Assembly: GCA_933822405.4 (NCBI GenBank)
Contig: CAKOGP040001872.1
Location: 1 to 15,296, forward strand
DNA: 15,296 nucleotides
From: Cylindrotheca closterium
Taxonomy: Eukaryota; Bacillariophyta; Bacillariophyceae; Bacillariales; Bacillariaceae
Direction of reading: 5' to 3'
The notes under the pieces were generated by a model. The model searched no databases, was not told the origin of the DNA, and saw nothing but the letters and a program-made list of their open reading frames with translations. The stretch's first letter is position 1. Every line of letters starts with the position of its first letter. A program made the translations under genes and the position numbers. Below are positions 7,455-15,296 of the stretch, piece after piece.

Positions 7455-9666
7455 ATGGCCGCGGCAACAGCACCAACGGCGCCGACTGTGGCAGCGCCAA
7501 CAGCACCAGCAGCTGCACCAGCAGCACCAACACCACAGCTGACCGCTTACCATGAATTTTTCGGCAACACCACTTTGGACCCCCATCAACAAGACTACCA
7601 AGCGCTCATGCGAGCCTACAGAGTTTATGACACTCCTACACCTGCTCAATCGTTGTACAACAGCGCCGGACTGTCTACCTCCGCTTATCCCATGGCCTAC
7701 CTGTCGCTCATCAATGACAATGGGAATTTGTTCTATCTATTGGTCCATGCACCAGCCTTCTACAAGTCACTGCCTGGGGTCCCAAGTCGCTGCGATGGAA
7801 AGACCTACGCGTTCACCGGCGATGTGGTGGCCAACACCATCACCACTGTAGAATTTCCACAGGACGCCTTTATGTCGCCAGGAACTGGAACAGAGGAAAA
7901 CGTCCCAAAGGATCTGGAGCGAGCTCTGGACATTCTCCAGCTCAATCCGGACGACACCTCTATTGGACCGTTCCAGGACACGGATGCCAACATCAAACAA
8001 GCAAAGACCCGTCACTACATACCTCTTCCACACCGCTATGTGCATCTAATTCTGGGACGCCAAGTTCCAGTTTGAAAGGGTTTCATTGACTTGGCAGCAG
8101 CCATCAAAAACACTGGAGACGAAATTGAGTGCCCCGAGCTCACCAATTGGCTACTACTGTCACTGGTTAGAGCAGGAGCGGGCGCTCCACCAACTCTTGC
8201 CACAACATTGCCTGATAGACCTTTTGATGATGCAACGCCGAGAGCTGTTGGAACAGCATCTTCCGGGCCTGAAGGAAGCTTCACTTCCGTCTATGCTAGG
8301 AATTCAGCAGAGCCTGGCGCAATCAGTCAACGAACTGGTCCGAACCCAAACGGACGCCCAGACCGAAGCGACAGCACGAGACGCCAAGGCCAAGGCCCCC
8401 AAGAGTGTGGACGAATTCTTTGGTCCCATGCTCCACAAGCTCCTCAGCGTTCTCCACGTCCAAGACACTAGCCAGTGCCCACCTGTCTGGTCCGAATGGG
8501 CGTCTCAGCCCAAGAAAGCCGACCTCGACGTTTTGGAAACCGCCCTCAGGTCCCAAGCGAGCAGCGAAGCGACAGGGGGATTCGGAATTGTACCCATTGT
8601 CACTCCGGACTTGGTGAAGAAAGTGAAGGCGGTGAAACTCGGTGGCAACGACACTGACGACCTTGAAGAAGGAATTCACCCTTTCTCTATTGTCCTGCCG
8701 TCCTATGGAGGCTCCGATGTGGGAGTGACCAAGGCGGCCCGAGAAAGGGCAGCAGCTTACGCGGAAGTCCACGGGGGATCAGGGGCCTCTCTACAAGACG
8801 CCATCGCCTTGAGAAAGCCTACTGTCCACATCCCGGACACCTTCTCCAAGGCACGAAGTCATCTTATGGGCCTACTAACCTTGTGGCAAGTCCTGCTGCC
8901 ATTCAGCCATCCTTTCCTACGAGCGTACGGAATGTTCCTACAGCAATACGTGCGAGATGAAGCCAACTTCACTGCCCTACTCGACAAGTTGCCACGACCA
9001 GAGCCAAAGCCGGCTCTTTTCTTGAGGGCAGTACAAGTCCGCATGGTTAACTACTGGCAGTCAGTGGAGAGCTCTATGTCCTATCAGCCGGATCCGCCCA
9101 ACTTTGTTGACATCCTGGTACAGATCCGACAGCGCTCCGACAGCTGGATTGCTGCGCTTCCTGCCAACTACTGGAGCGAACCAGTTGCCCAATTACCTAC
9201 AGCTCCCTGGAACGGGGGATACCTGCCCTACATGATGCCCCCAGGCATGGTCCCGATGTCTTCTGACAGCTCCGGTGCCTCCAGTCTCACACCTCATTCC
9301 GTGGGGTATCCTCCATTCTTCAATGGTTTCTTTCCACCACAGGGTGCAGGAATTAAGCCAGGCGAGGATGACCAAAAATCCAAAGGAAAGAACAGCCTCC
9401 AAGTGAAGAACTCCACACATGTTCCAGAGCTCGTCCAGTTCCGGAAATTGGCCCTTGCCACCGCTGTTCCAAAGGCTGAGCAGAAAGCTGGATCTCCGCC
9501 GCCTGAGATCACCCACAGTGGCACCAAGGTGCAAATGTGTGTTGGTTATCACGTCAAGGGAAAATGCTGGGAAAAGTGTCCTCGAGCGGCCGACCATGTG
9601 GCCCACTCCGCACAAGACACAGCAAAGCTTGTCGCGTGGTGCAAGGAAGCTTATGCTGAAGAATGA
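7455..9666 (+). pseudogene. gag: DIRS gag-like gene, one stop and one frameshift
   Basis: Translation begins at ATG 7455 (context AATCATGG), 8 bp after A1. The N-terminus is an Ala/Pro/Thr-rich tail followed by a globular region (ALMRAYRVYDTP...). A TGA at 8073-8075 interrupts the frame, but sense sequence continues in the same frame (KGFIDLAAAIKNTGDEIEC...). Between about 8215 and 8235 the sense frame moves +1 and runs on (QRRELLEQHLPGLKEASL...) to TGA 9664-9666. Near the C-terminus is a zinc-knuckle-like C-x8-C-x3-C-x5-H motif (Cys codons at 9538, 9565 and 9577, His at 9595), fitting nucleic-acid binding by a Gag protein. Gag would package element RNA. The full product should be about 735 residues, but this copy would yield only a 206-residue fragment from the first ATG. 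The assignment rests on position, composition and the knuckle, not on a search. Confidence 0.7.
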
Positions 9667-9888
9667 AACTTCGGCGGATGGTACCCACAGCTACGGTTCC
9701 CATCTAAGCCACCTGCTCCATCATCCAGCAACGTGATGGGGGCAGCGGCAACTAATAACAACACCAGTTTACCTGCCACTGTACCTCGTCTCCCAACCAC
9801 TTCCACAATTCCGCCTTTCCGCCTCAGCACAAGTCCACCTGCACAATAGTTCCGCATCCACGATGATGAACTAGGTAAGAAGATTCGT
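9667..9888 (+). other. Gag-pol spacer, open in the pol frame except one TAG
   Basis: The gag (post-shift) and pol frames are the same. After the gag TGA the frame stays open, Pro/Ser/Thr-rich, to a TAG at 9847-9849. It then runs FRIHDDELGKKIR straight into the pol ATG at 9889. The 13 codons before the ATG look like real pol N-terminal sequence, so pol may once have started further upstream. Confidence 0.5.
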
Positions 9889-12135
9889 ATGGCCGTTCAT
9901 GAATTTCAGCGAAGTAACTCCTGGGAGACGTTTGCTACGGCACAAAGAGGATCAGATCCAGATATTGCGCCCAATGTGAGGCATCTGGCACATCCAGCTG
10001 CACACCTCCTCGATCACCTTCGAAATCATGGCGCACCAATACCAATGTCTACACTACCTTGGAACACACAACGACGAGACAACGCCGTCGCCCGAGGTCC
10101 CCACAAGTCTGCAAAAGATGAAGTGTCCTTCGTCCGAGAAGAGTTCACTGATTTTCTCAACAAGAAATTCTGGACCATCCTACCCTATCGACTCGTGCGG
10201 CATCTACAGAACTTGCGACTCAGTCCTCTGGGCGTCGTTCCACAACGGGACAGACGGCCCAGACTGATAGTTGACCTTTCTTTCTTTGGCATCAATCAAG
10301 AATCCGTCCCAATCGCACCATCAGATTCCATGCAATTCGGACGTGCCCTTCACCGCATCCTACAACGAATCCTCCAAGCCAACCCTCTGCACGGGCCTGT
10401 TTACATCTCCAAGATTGACATTGCCGATGGTTTCTACCGCATTCAATTGGCACCTTATGCCGTCCCACATCTGGCTGTCCTACTCCCGCAACACCCCAAC
10501 GAAGAAGCCATGGTTGCCTTTCCCCTGGTCCTCCCTATGGGCTGGGTCAATTCGCCACCATACTTCTCGGCCGTCACCGAAACTGGAGCGTACCTGATGA
10601 ACCGACGCCTCAAACAGCGCCCCCAAGAGCCACCTCATCGCCTAGAAGACCTTGCCCTGTGTCCACCAGCACTTCAGAAGCCTGCTTCCAGCCTACCTCC
10701 GACAACCCACCGTGTGGATGACCCCATCGCCACGCCACCTTCCAAGCCCATCCATCAACCCCGGTTCCATCGGCCAATGCGTTACGCTGACGTCTACGTT
10801 GATGACTTCATCTCTTTGGTCCAAGGTACCGAGAACGACCGTCGTCAAGCCATGCGCACTCTTCTTCACGTGCTCGACACTGTTTTTCGACCTCGGGACT
10901 CCACCGGAGACCTCCCCTTTTGTCAAGAGCCGGCTTCCGTCAAAAAGCTCAAGAAGGGCGACGCCAGCTGGTCTACCAAGAATGTGGTACTCGGATGGCT
11001 CCTGGATTCTGTTGACAAAACCATCAGCCTCCCGCCACATCGAATTGAACGGCTGCAAACCATCCTGGCCGGCATTGGCCCCACTAAGAAGCGCATCAGT
11101 GCCAAGAACTGGCATCGGTTGCTGGGTGAATTGCGATCCATGGTGATTGGAATCCCAGGTGCACGCGGCCTGTTTAGCCCACTTCAAGAAGCCTTTCGAA
11201 CCGAAACCCCGGACCATCGCCTTCGCCTGAACGCCATGGTTCACCAATTCCTGGACGATTTCCGTCAGCTGTCCACAACCCTTGCTGACCGCCCCACCAG
11301 GATAGCCAAGCTCATTCCTCAAGATCCGAGTGTTATTGGAACTACAGACGCTTCAGGGACGGGGATGGGCGGTGTTGCTTTTCTCAATACTCCCTCTGGT
11401 CTGCGACCCATACTCTGGCGGCATCGCTACCCCAAGCATGTCCAATCAAAATTGATAACCTTCGACAATCCACGGGGTTCGTTGAGCATTGGCGACTTGG
11501 AACTGTCTGCCACAGTGTGCCAACACGATGTCGTCACTACTGCTGCCGATGCTCGGGAGCACACCATCCACAGCTTCCACGACAACACAGCTGCCCAATT
11601 TTGGCAGCGCAAAGGCTCCACCACTACGACAGGACCAGCTGCCGCCCTGCTTCGCCTCCAGTCCCACCATCAACGGGTGTTCCGCTATGTACCGTTCCAC
11701 GACTATCTCCCAGGACTCCTGAATAAAATGAGTGACGACGCGTCACGCCTGTGGCACCTCTCTGACGCTGCGTTCCTCGCTTATTTTAACTCTACGTATC
11801 CACAGATGAATTGCTGGGAGCTGCACCACGTTCGGCCGCCGATTCTTTCCGCCGTGATCTCGATATTAGCCAGCAAACAGTACGAAAGGGTGTCGTTCGA
11901 GGAACTCAAGATACTGCTGACGCGCACTGGGAGCTTTGGACCAAGTTCTGTGAAGAACTTGGACTCGACCCCCTCCTCCGCGTCCCTGATCCCGTTCAAT
12001 TTCTCCAAGTCTTTGCCACACGCTACCGCCGTCGACCAGGAAAGGCACGGTTTCGAACGCCATACGCTCGGTGGGCCAGACGATGGCCAGCATGGGGGCC
12101 AGGGATGCTCGGAAAGACAGCACGGGTTCCATTGA
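9889..12135 (+). CDS. pol: Reverse transcriptase - RNase H polyprotein of the DIRS element
   Basis: A 748-codon open frame from ATG 9889 to the stop at 12133-12135. RT motifs occur in order: PRLIVDLSFFGIN (about residue 125), the first catalytic Asp in SKIDIADGFYRIQL (D177), LPMGWVNSPPYFS (about 217), the YVDD box at 303-306 within YADVYVDDF, and VVLGWLLDS. The RNase H-like domain has TTDASGTGMGG (D487), GDLELSA (E538), HDNTAA (D565) and SDDASRLW (D616/D617). Together these copy element RNA to DNA and remove the RNA strand. All recognised catalytic residues are present and no internal stop occurs, so this is the best-preserved gene of the element. The last 80 or so codons are low-complexity Ser/Pro-rich, with unrelated-looking sequence where they overlap the recombinase in another frame. 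The start could be a little upstream (see the spacer). Confidence 0.88.
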   Translation: MAVHEFQRSNSWETFATAQRGSDPDIAPNVRHLAHPAAHLLDHLRNHGAPIPMSTLPWNTQRRDNAVARGPHKSAKDEVSFVREEFTDFLNKKFWTILPYRLVRHLQNLRLSPLGVVPQRDRRPRLIVDLSFFGINQESVPIAPSDSMQFGRALHRILQRILQANPLHGPVYISKIDIADGFYRIQLAPYAVPHLAVLLPQHPNEEAMVAFPLVLPMGWVNSPPYFSAVTETGAYLMNRRLKQRPQEPPHRLEDLALCPPALQKPASSLPPTTHRVDDPIATPPSKPIHQPRFHRPMRYADVYVDDFISLVQGTENDRRQAMRTLLHVLDTVFRPRDSTGDLPFCQEPASVKKLKKGDASWSTKNVVLGWLLDSVDKTISLPPHRIERLQTILAGIGPTKKRISAKNWHRLLGELRSMVIGIPGARGLFSPLQEAFRTETPDHRLRLNAMVHQFLDDFRQLSTTLADRPTRIAKLIPQDPSVIGTTDASGTGMGGVAFLNTPSGLRPILWRHRYPKHVQSKLITFDNPRGSLSIGDLELSATVCQHDVVTTAADAREHTIHSFHDNTAAQFWQRKGSTTTTGPAAALLRLQSHHQRVFRYVPFHDYLPGLLNKMSDDASRLWHLSDAAFLAYFNSTYPQMNCWELHHVRPPILSAVISILASKQYERVSFEELKILLTRTGSFGPSSVKNLDSTPSSASLIPFNFSKSLPHATAVDQERHGFERHTLGGPDDGQHGGQGCSERQHGFH

Positions 12136-12874
12136 CTTCCGCCTGACTCGGATGTTAAAGGCCTACACCCGAGAGGACCCACCGCCTCATCGGGTGAAAC
12201 CCATCCCAGTCGGTATCATTAAGTATATCGCCAACCAAAGTCGAAATCAACCTTGCAAAGTTCAGGCCATTTCTGACATGATCATCGTGGCTTTCTTTTT
12301 TCTCCTCCGCCCCGGCGAATACACAGGCACCACAAACGATGACACACCTTTCCGGTTCCTTGATGTTCAGCTCAAAGTCGGCGTACGCCACCTTGACCTT
12401 CTCACTACTACACCTGCTGAATTATGGGCTGCCACCAGTGTTGCCCTTACATTCACCACGCAAAAGAATGGTGTCCGTGGCGAAGTCATTTGTCACGGTC
12501 AGAGCGGCCATGATGTCCTCTGCCCCGTCCGCTCCATGATCCGCCGTATCCTCCATCTCCGACAACATACTGCAAACATGCACACCATCATTGCAACCTA
12601 TTTCCAAAACAGCCGCCATTACTCCGTAAAATCGGCCGACATCACCACTACATCACGCCAAGCTACAGCCGCCTGCGGCGCCGACCTCGGTTCCCTTTTC
12701 TGCTCCAACGTCGATCGCAACACCATCCAACTCATTGGACGCTGGAAAAGCGACGCCATGCTTCGCTACCTCCATGTCCAAGCCCAACCAGTTATGCAAG
12801 GCTTCGCCTCCATGATGCTTCAAGGCGGCGAATACGCTATTCATCCTGGCCAGAACCTTGTCCCAATGTACTGA
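11811..12874 (+). pseudogene. DIRS tyrosine recombinase, frameshifted and missing the second catalytic Arg
   Basis: The N-terminal part reads in one frame (TVRKGVVRGTQDTADAHWEL, then FLQVFATRYRRRPGK) overlapping the pol C-terminus. At a short A run (12041-12043) the sense frame shifts and continues TVSNAIRSVGQTMASMGARD through DPPPHRVKPIP to TGA 12872-12874. Core motifs of the integrase-like fold are the first catalytic Arg in LLRPGEYTGT (codon 12308-12310), a lysine-bearing hairpin TTQKNGVRGEVI, LIGRWKSD with the H/W-position Trp (12743-12745), and the nucleophile Tyr in LRYLHVQ (12767-12769). The H-x-x-R box that should lie about 20-25 residues before GRW is absent: ADLG joins directly to SLFCSNVD near 12690, as if about 20 codons were deleted. 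The enzyme would integrate circular cDNA, and this copy should be inactive. No in-frame ATG is evident at the start, so the beginning is uncertain. Confidence 0.75.
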
Positions 12875-12933
12875 TTCCATCCTTTCCCACCACCACCCCG
12901 ACACCACCAACGTGGGCCATTGGCGGCGATGGC

Positions 12934-13090
12934 GGGCCGACCTTCCATCAAACGGTCGGCACTTTGGCACGTGGAGTGGGCTTCAGTAAATAGCCACTCA
13001 TTACACCATTACCGCCATCTCTACTATCTTCTACATACCCCTCCCAATCCGAGCGAAGGACAAACGAGCTGACGTAGCCGTTGATAGACG
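12934..13090 (+). repeat. Split direct repeat B1
   Basis: This 157-bp block starts GGGCCGACC and ends TTGATAGACG, immediately followed by A2. It matches 13301-13457 with a single substitution (CACGTGG here, CATGTGG in B2). It lies 59 bp after the recombinase stop. Confidence 0.9.
12936..12960. repeat. Inverted repeat (hairpin) at the start of B1, repeated in B2
   Basis: GCCGACC (12936-12942) and GGTCGGC (12954-12960) form perfect 7-bp arms around an 11-nt loop. The same structure sits at 13303-13327 in B2. It could be an RNA 3' structure or a recombinase-related site; the sequence alone does not say which. Confidence 0.6.
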
Positions 13091-13282
13091 TCGTAGTGGG
13101 GGAGGTGGACGGAGCGAAGAACAAAGTGACTATTGAACGAGCGCGGTGCGCGCAGCAGAGATCCCGCAGCGAGTCCTCAACAACAGCGATCGCATATTCT
13201 TGTCTTTTCTCCTTCCTAACGCATCAGGATCGAAGTTGTAAGACATGTCAACGTTGACTAGGCATAGAATAGAAAAAGTTTC
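13091..13282 (+). repeat. Split direct repeat A2
   Basis: This 192-bp copy of A1 abuts B1 with no gap and ends AAAAAGTTTC, followed by an 18-bp spacer (13283-13300) before B2. Two substitutions separate it from A1 (GATCAAAGT/GATCGAAGT and AACGTCGAC/AACGTTGAC). Confidence 0.9.
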
Positions 13283-13300
13283 CCACCACACCCACCCTCT

Positions 13301-13457
13301 GGGCCGACCTTCCATCAAACGGTCGGCACTTTGGCATGTGGAGTGGGCTTCAGTAAATAGCCACTCATTACACCATTACCGCCATCTCTACTATCTTCTA
13401 CATACCCCTCCCAATCCGAGCGAAGGACAAACGAGCTGACGTAGCCGTTGATAGACG
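13301..13457 (+). repeat. Split direct repeat B2 (right terminus)
   Basis: This 157-bp copy of B1 ends TTGATAGACG at the right junction with the target array. The GACG at its end equals the start of the target unit, so the exact crossover base is ambiguous by a few positions. Confidence 0.9.
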
Positions 13458-13480
13458 CGAGTTTCCGACGAGTTTCCGAC
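13458..13480 (+). repeat. 11-bp tandem array, right part
   Basis: CGAGTTTCC (13458-13466) completes the unit begun by GA at 7253-7254. GACGAGTTTCC (13467-13477) and a trailing GAC follow. Removing the element restores an in-phase array of six units. Confidence 0.85.
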
Positions 13481-13540
13481 GTGTTGCTTATTGACGTTTT
13501 CACAATGCCGTTGTTTATCAAATTCTAACTATGCAACTAC

Positions 13541-14292
13541 AATCAGCCAGCAAAACCTCCAACAATACCAGGTGGTCCTAACGATCGATCTGGTTCTACA
13601 TTCGGGCAAGAATTGAATTGATTGTCCAATACTTGTTTTCAACAGAGCAGAGATTGGGGAGAATAATCGGAAATTGAAGTCACAAGGCCATCAATCAAGA
13701 TCAACGTCAAATCAAACACGACAACCATCCAAGGACTTCACTAGATATACTTGGTTGCGCTAACGATCGATTTGGTTCTACATTTGGGCAAGAATTGATG
13801 GTTCTACGAATACTTTTATAAAACAGAACGGAGATTGGGAAAAATGATCGGAAATTCCAGTCACATGGCCATCAATCAAGAACAATGTCAAATCAAACAC
13901 AACAACTAGCCAAGGATATCAACTACTATATTAGGCGCTGCTGTCGGTTGTTTTCGTTCTACATTTGGGCAAGAATTGATGGTTCTACGAATACTTCTAT
14001 GCAACAGAACGGAGATTGTGAGAAATGATCGGAATTTCCAGTCACTAGGCCATCTTTCACGAACAACGTCGAATCGAAGACAACAATCAGCCAAGGATTT
14101 CAACTACTATATTAGGTGCTGCTAGCGATTGTTTTTCGTTCTACATTTGGGCAAGAATTGATGGTTTTACGCATACTTCTATGCAAAAGAACGGAGACTG
14201 TGAGAAATGATCGGAAATTCCAGTCACTAGGCCACCTTTCAAGAACAACGTCAAATCGAAGACAACAATCAGCCAAGGATTTCAACTACTAC
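13541..14292 (+). repeat. Tandem satellite-like array, four units of about 182 bp plus a partial
   Basis: Unit starts are at 13541, 13723, 13904, 14085 and a partial at 14267 (spacings 182, 181, 181 and 182). A shared internal anchor, GTTCTACATTTGGGCAAGAA, recurs at 13593 (one mismatch), 13775, 13956 and 14138, with the same period. Units 3 and 4 resemble each other more than unit 1 does, suggesting growth from the right. No coding potential is seen; open frames inside are by-products of the repeat. Confidence 0.9.
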
Positions 14293-14317
14293 AAAAATCG
14301 TCAGGGAGAAGGTGTGG

Positions 14318-14406
14318 AATTATTGTTATGTTGGCAATCTTCTATTGCTGGAGAAGATGCAAAATTATTGTTATGTTGGCAATCTTCTATTGCTGGAGAA
14401 GATGCA
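14318..14406 (+). repeat. 45-bp tandem duplication, two copies
   Basis: AATTATTGTTATGTTGGCAA begins at 14318 and again at 14363. The units are essentially identical through GGAGAAGATGCA. It sits 26 bp after the satellite array. The period is divisible by three, so frames through it stay open, but no gene is recognised. Confidence 0.85.
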
Positions 14407-14517
14407 ATCGTCGTTGCACGCTGCTAGACATATGAAAAAGAGTGTAAAACTTATCTATTTTAATTGCTGTATTCTCCATCTTGCGATCCTAGAATTAGTG
14501 TGACAAGCATGCATTAT

Positions 14518-14542
14518 TGTATAGTTCTCCACCAACTATACA
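14518..14542. repeat. Perfect inverted repeat (hairpin)
   Basis: TGTATAGTT (14518-14526) and AACTATACA (14534-14542) form 9-bp arms around the 7-nt loop CTCCACC. Confidence 0.65.
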
Positions 14543-14935
14543 TGCATACATGTCAGCGAGAGCAACGTCCTCTGAACGATGTAGAATGCCTCTGGTCAGG
14601 AGAGTGACACAGGTTCTCGTGTACGGCAAGACTGCGATGCCAGACAGCTGCTAGGTTTTACGGCCGCAAAGGCCAACATGCGGACATTGCTATTTGCCTC
14701 ACGGCGACGACGTAGTCACCAAAAAATCTTCCTTCAAGCATCAAGTCGTAGCAAGCAACTGATGGCATGAAGGGAGGAGTTTTACTCCCTCCAAGGAGAC
14801 GAAAAGATGAAGGCAACAAACATACAATTTGAGGAGGAATCGAAGAAACAACAATCAGACAAACTACGATCTACGTGCAACAGACAATGTTTTGTGTGTG
14901 TTGATGTGTTGGACAACACTGCTGACGAGAAGTTC

Positions 14936-15018
14936 GGGAACGAGGGAGCATTTGAGGGAACGAGGGCCGTTTCGTCCCTCCTTCAACCGTTTTTCCCCTT
15001 GTTTTCTCCCTCGTTCCC
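14936..15018. repeat. Inverted repeat, 12-bp arms
   Basis: GGGAACGAGGGA (14936-14947) is the exact reverse complement of TCCCTCGTTCCC (15007-15018). A second near-copy of the left arm (GGGAACGAGGGC) is at 14956-14967. This could be a terminal or subterminal repeat of a small element. Confidence 0.6.
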
Positions 15019-15296
15019 TTTCGCAACACGAAACCACCAAAATTTCCCTTCCCCCCTCCACGGTCAGTTTTTTTCCCCCCATACAGGCGAAAAAAAGTAC
15101 GAGTCAAGGACAGCGCGCCGGCATGGTCGCGGCGTAAAACCAAGATTTCTTTCTAAGTGAATTTTTGGGGTCGTTAAGTAATGTTCATGTCGCGTCCTTT
15201 TTTGGGTGAAAACAGGGACAGCCCTTAAGCTAACCTGGTTCATTTTCGGGGAAAAAAGTACATCGCAAGGACATCGACATTTCTTCAGACACTAGG

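Larger units (their letters stand above)
7255..13457 (+). mobile_element. DIRS-order retrotransposon with split direct repeats (Ngaro/PAT-like layout), 6203 bp
   Basis: The element is laid out A1 (7255-7446), gag, RT/RNase H, tyrosine recombinase, B1 (12934-13090), A2 (13091-13282), B2 (13301-13457). RT with tyrosine recombinase and split direct repeats, rather than LTRs with an integrase, defines the DIRS order. No methyltransferase domain was seen; its absence together with this layout resembles Ngaro, but family placement needs phylogeny. A1/A2 differ at 2 of 192 positions and B1/B2 at 1 of 157. The element splits an 11-bp tandem array with no target-site duplication, as expected for recombinase-mediated integration of a circle. 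Gag and recombinase are damaged, so the copy is probably non-autonomous. Confidence 0.85.
14407..15296. other. Region without a supported gene
   Basis: A plus-strand frame at 14807-15160 (ATG at 14807, about 117 codons) has a Ser/Pro/Phe-rich C-terminal half that arises from C/T-rich inverted-repeat sequence. It shows no domain. A pair of short direct repeats (15089-15112 and 15251-15273, GAAAAAAGTAC...CAAGGACA) lies near the right edge. Confidence 0.45.

Noticed and set aside
7255..13457. Gypsy or Copia LTR retrotransposon
   Set aside because: No DDE integrase or aspartic protease motif was found, the repeats are split A/B blocks rather than one LTR pair, and a tyrosine recombinase follows the RT/RNase H.
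7253..13460. Target-site duplication at the DIRS element
   Set aside because: Flank comparison restores a continuous 11-bp array with no extra bases; the apparent GACG match is part of the array and of the B2 end.
13541..14292. CRISPR array
   Set aside because: The whole 182-bp unit repeats with no unique spacers, and the context is eukaryotic.
13906..14427. Open frames within the 182-bp array and through the 45-bp duplication
   Set aside because: They follow from the repeat periods and are not consistent in frame from unit to unit; no motif is present.
14807..15160. 117-codon open frame with an ATG start
   Set aside because: Its C-terminal half comes from C/T-rich inverted-repeat DNA and overlaps equally long frames; no domain is seen.

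Overview
This window looks like eukaryotic nuclear DNA made almost entirely of transposable elements and their remains. Protein-coding pieces are separated by AT-rich, repeat-rich DNA, one transposase gene carries a canonical 90-bp GT-AG intron, and no bacterial operon or ribosome-binding-site structure is visible. The element set (a DIRS-order retrotransposon with split direct repeats, a PIF/Harbinger-type transposase, a Ulp1-like protease fragment) and the protein style suggest a diatom or related microalga. That assignment is inference from general knowledge and was not tested by any search.

Layout from left to right. (1) 1-1120, minus strand: a decayed gene of unknown family whose reading passes through several frames and one stop. 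(2) About 1121-4011: no convincing gene, but palindromic motifs and the first copy (3389-3583) of a dispersed repeat. (3) 4012-4948: a coding-like minus-strand fragment, then a Ulp1/SUMO-protease-like (peptidase C48) pseudogene in which the catalytic cysteine is glycine and the C-terminus is frameshifted. (4) 5553-5748: the second copy of the dispersed repeat, in the same orientation. (5) 5976-7001: an apparently intact PIF/Harbinger-type DDE transposase with one intron. (6) 7209-7254 and 13458-13480: an 11-bp tandem array split by the next element. (7) 7255-13457: a 6.2-kb DIRS-order retrotransposon laid out A1 - gag - RT/RNase H - tyrosine recombinase - B1 - A2 - B2. (8) 13541-14292: a tandem array of four units of about 182 bp. 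(9) 14293-15296: a 45-bp duplication, several inverted repeats and no supported gene.

How the parts relate. In the DIRS element, Gag (RNA packaging), RT/RNase H (cDNA synthesis) and tyrosine recombinase (integration of a circular intermediate) would act together. The split repeats A1/A2 and B1/B2 are the structure expected for that circle-based cycle. RT/RNase H looks intact. Gag has a stop and a frameshift, and the recombinase has a frameshift and lacks its second catalytic arginine. The repeat pairs are nevertheless about 99% identical and the target array is cut cleanly with no duplication, so this copy probably inserted recently using proteins supplied in trans. The Harbinger-type transposase is the only other gene that appears able to give a full product.
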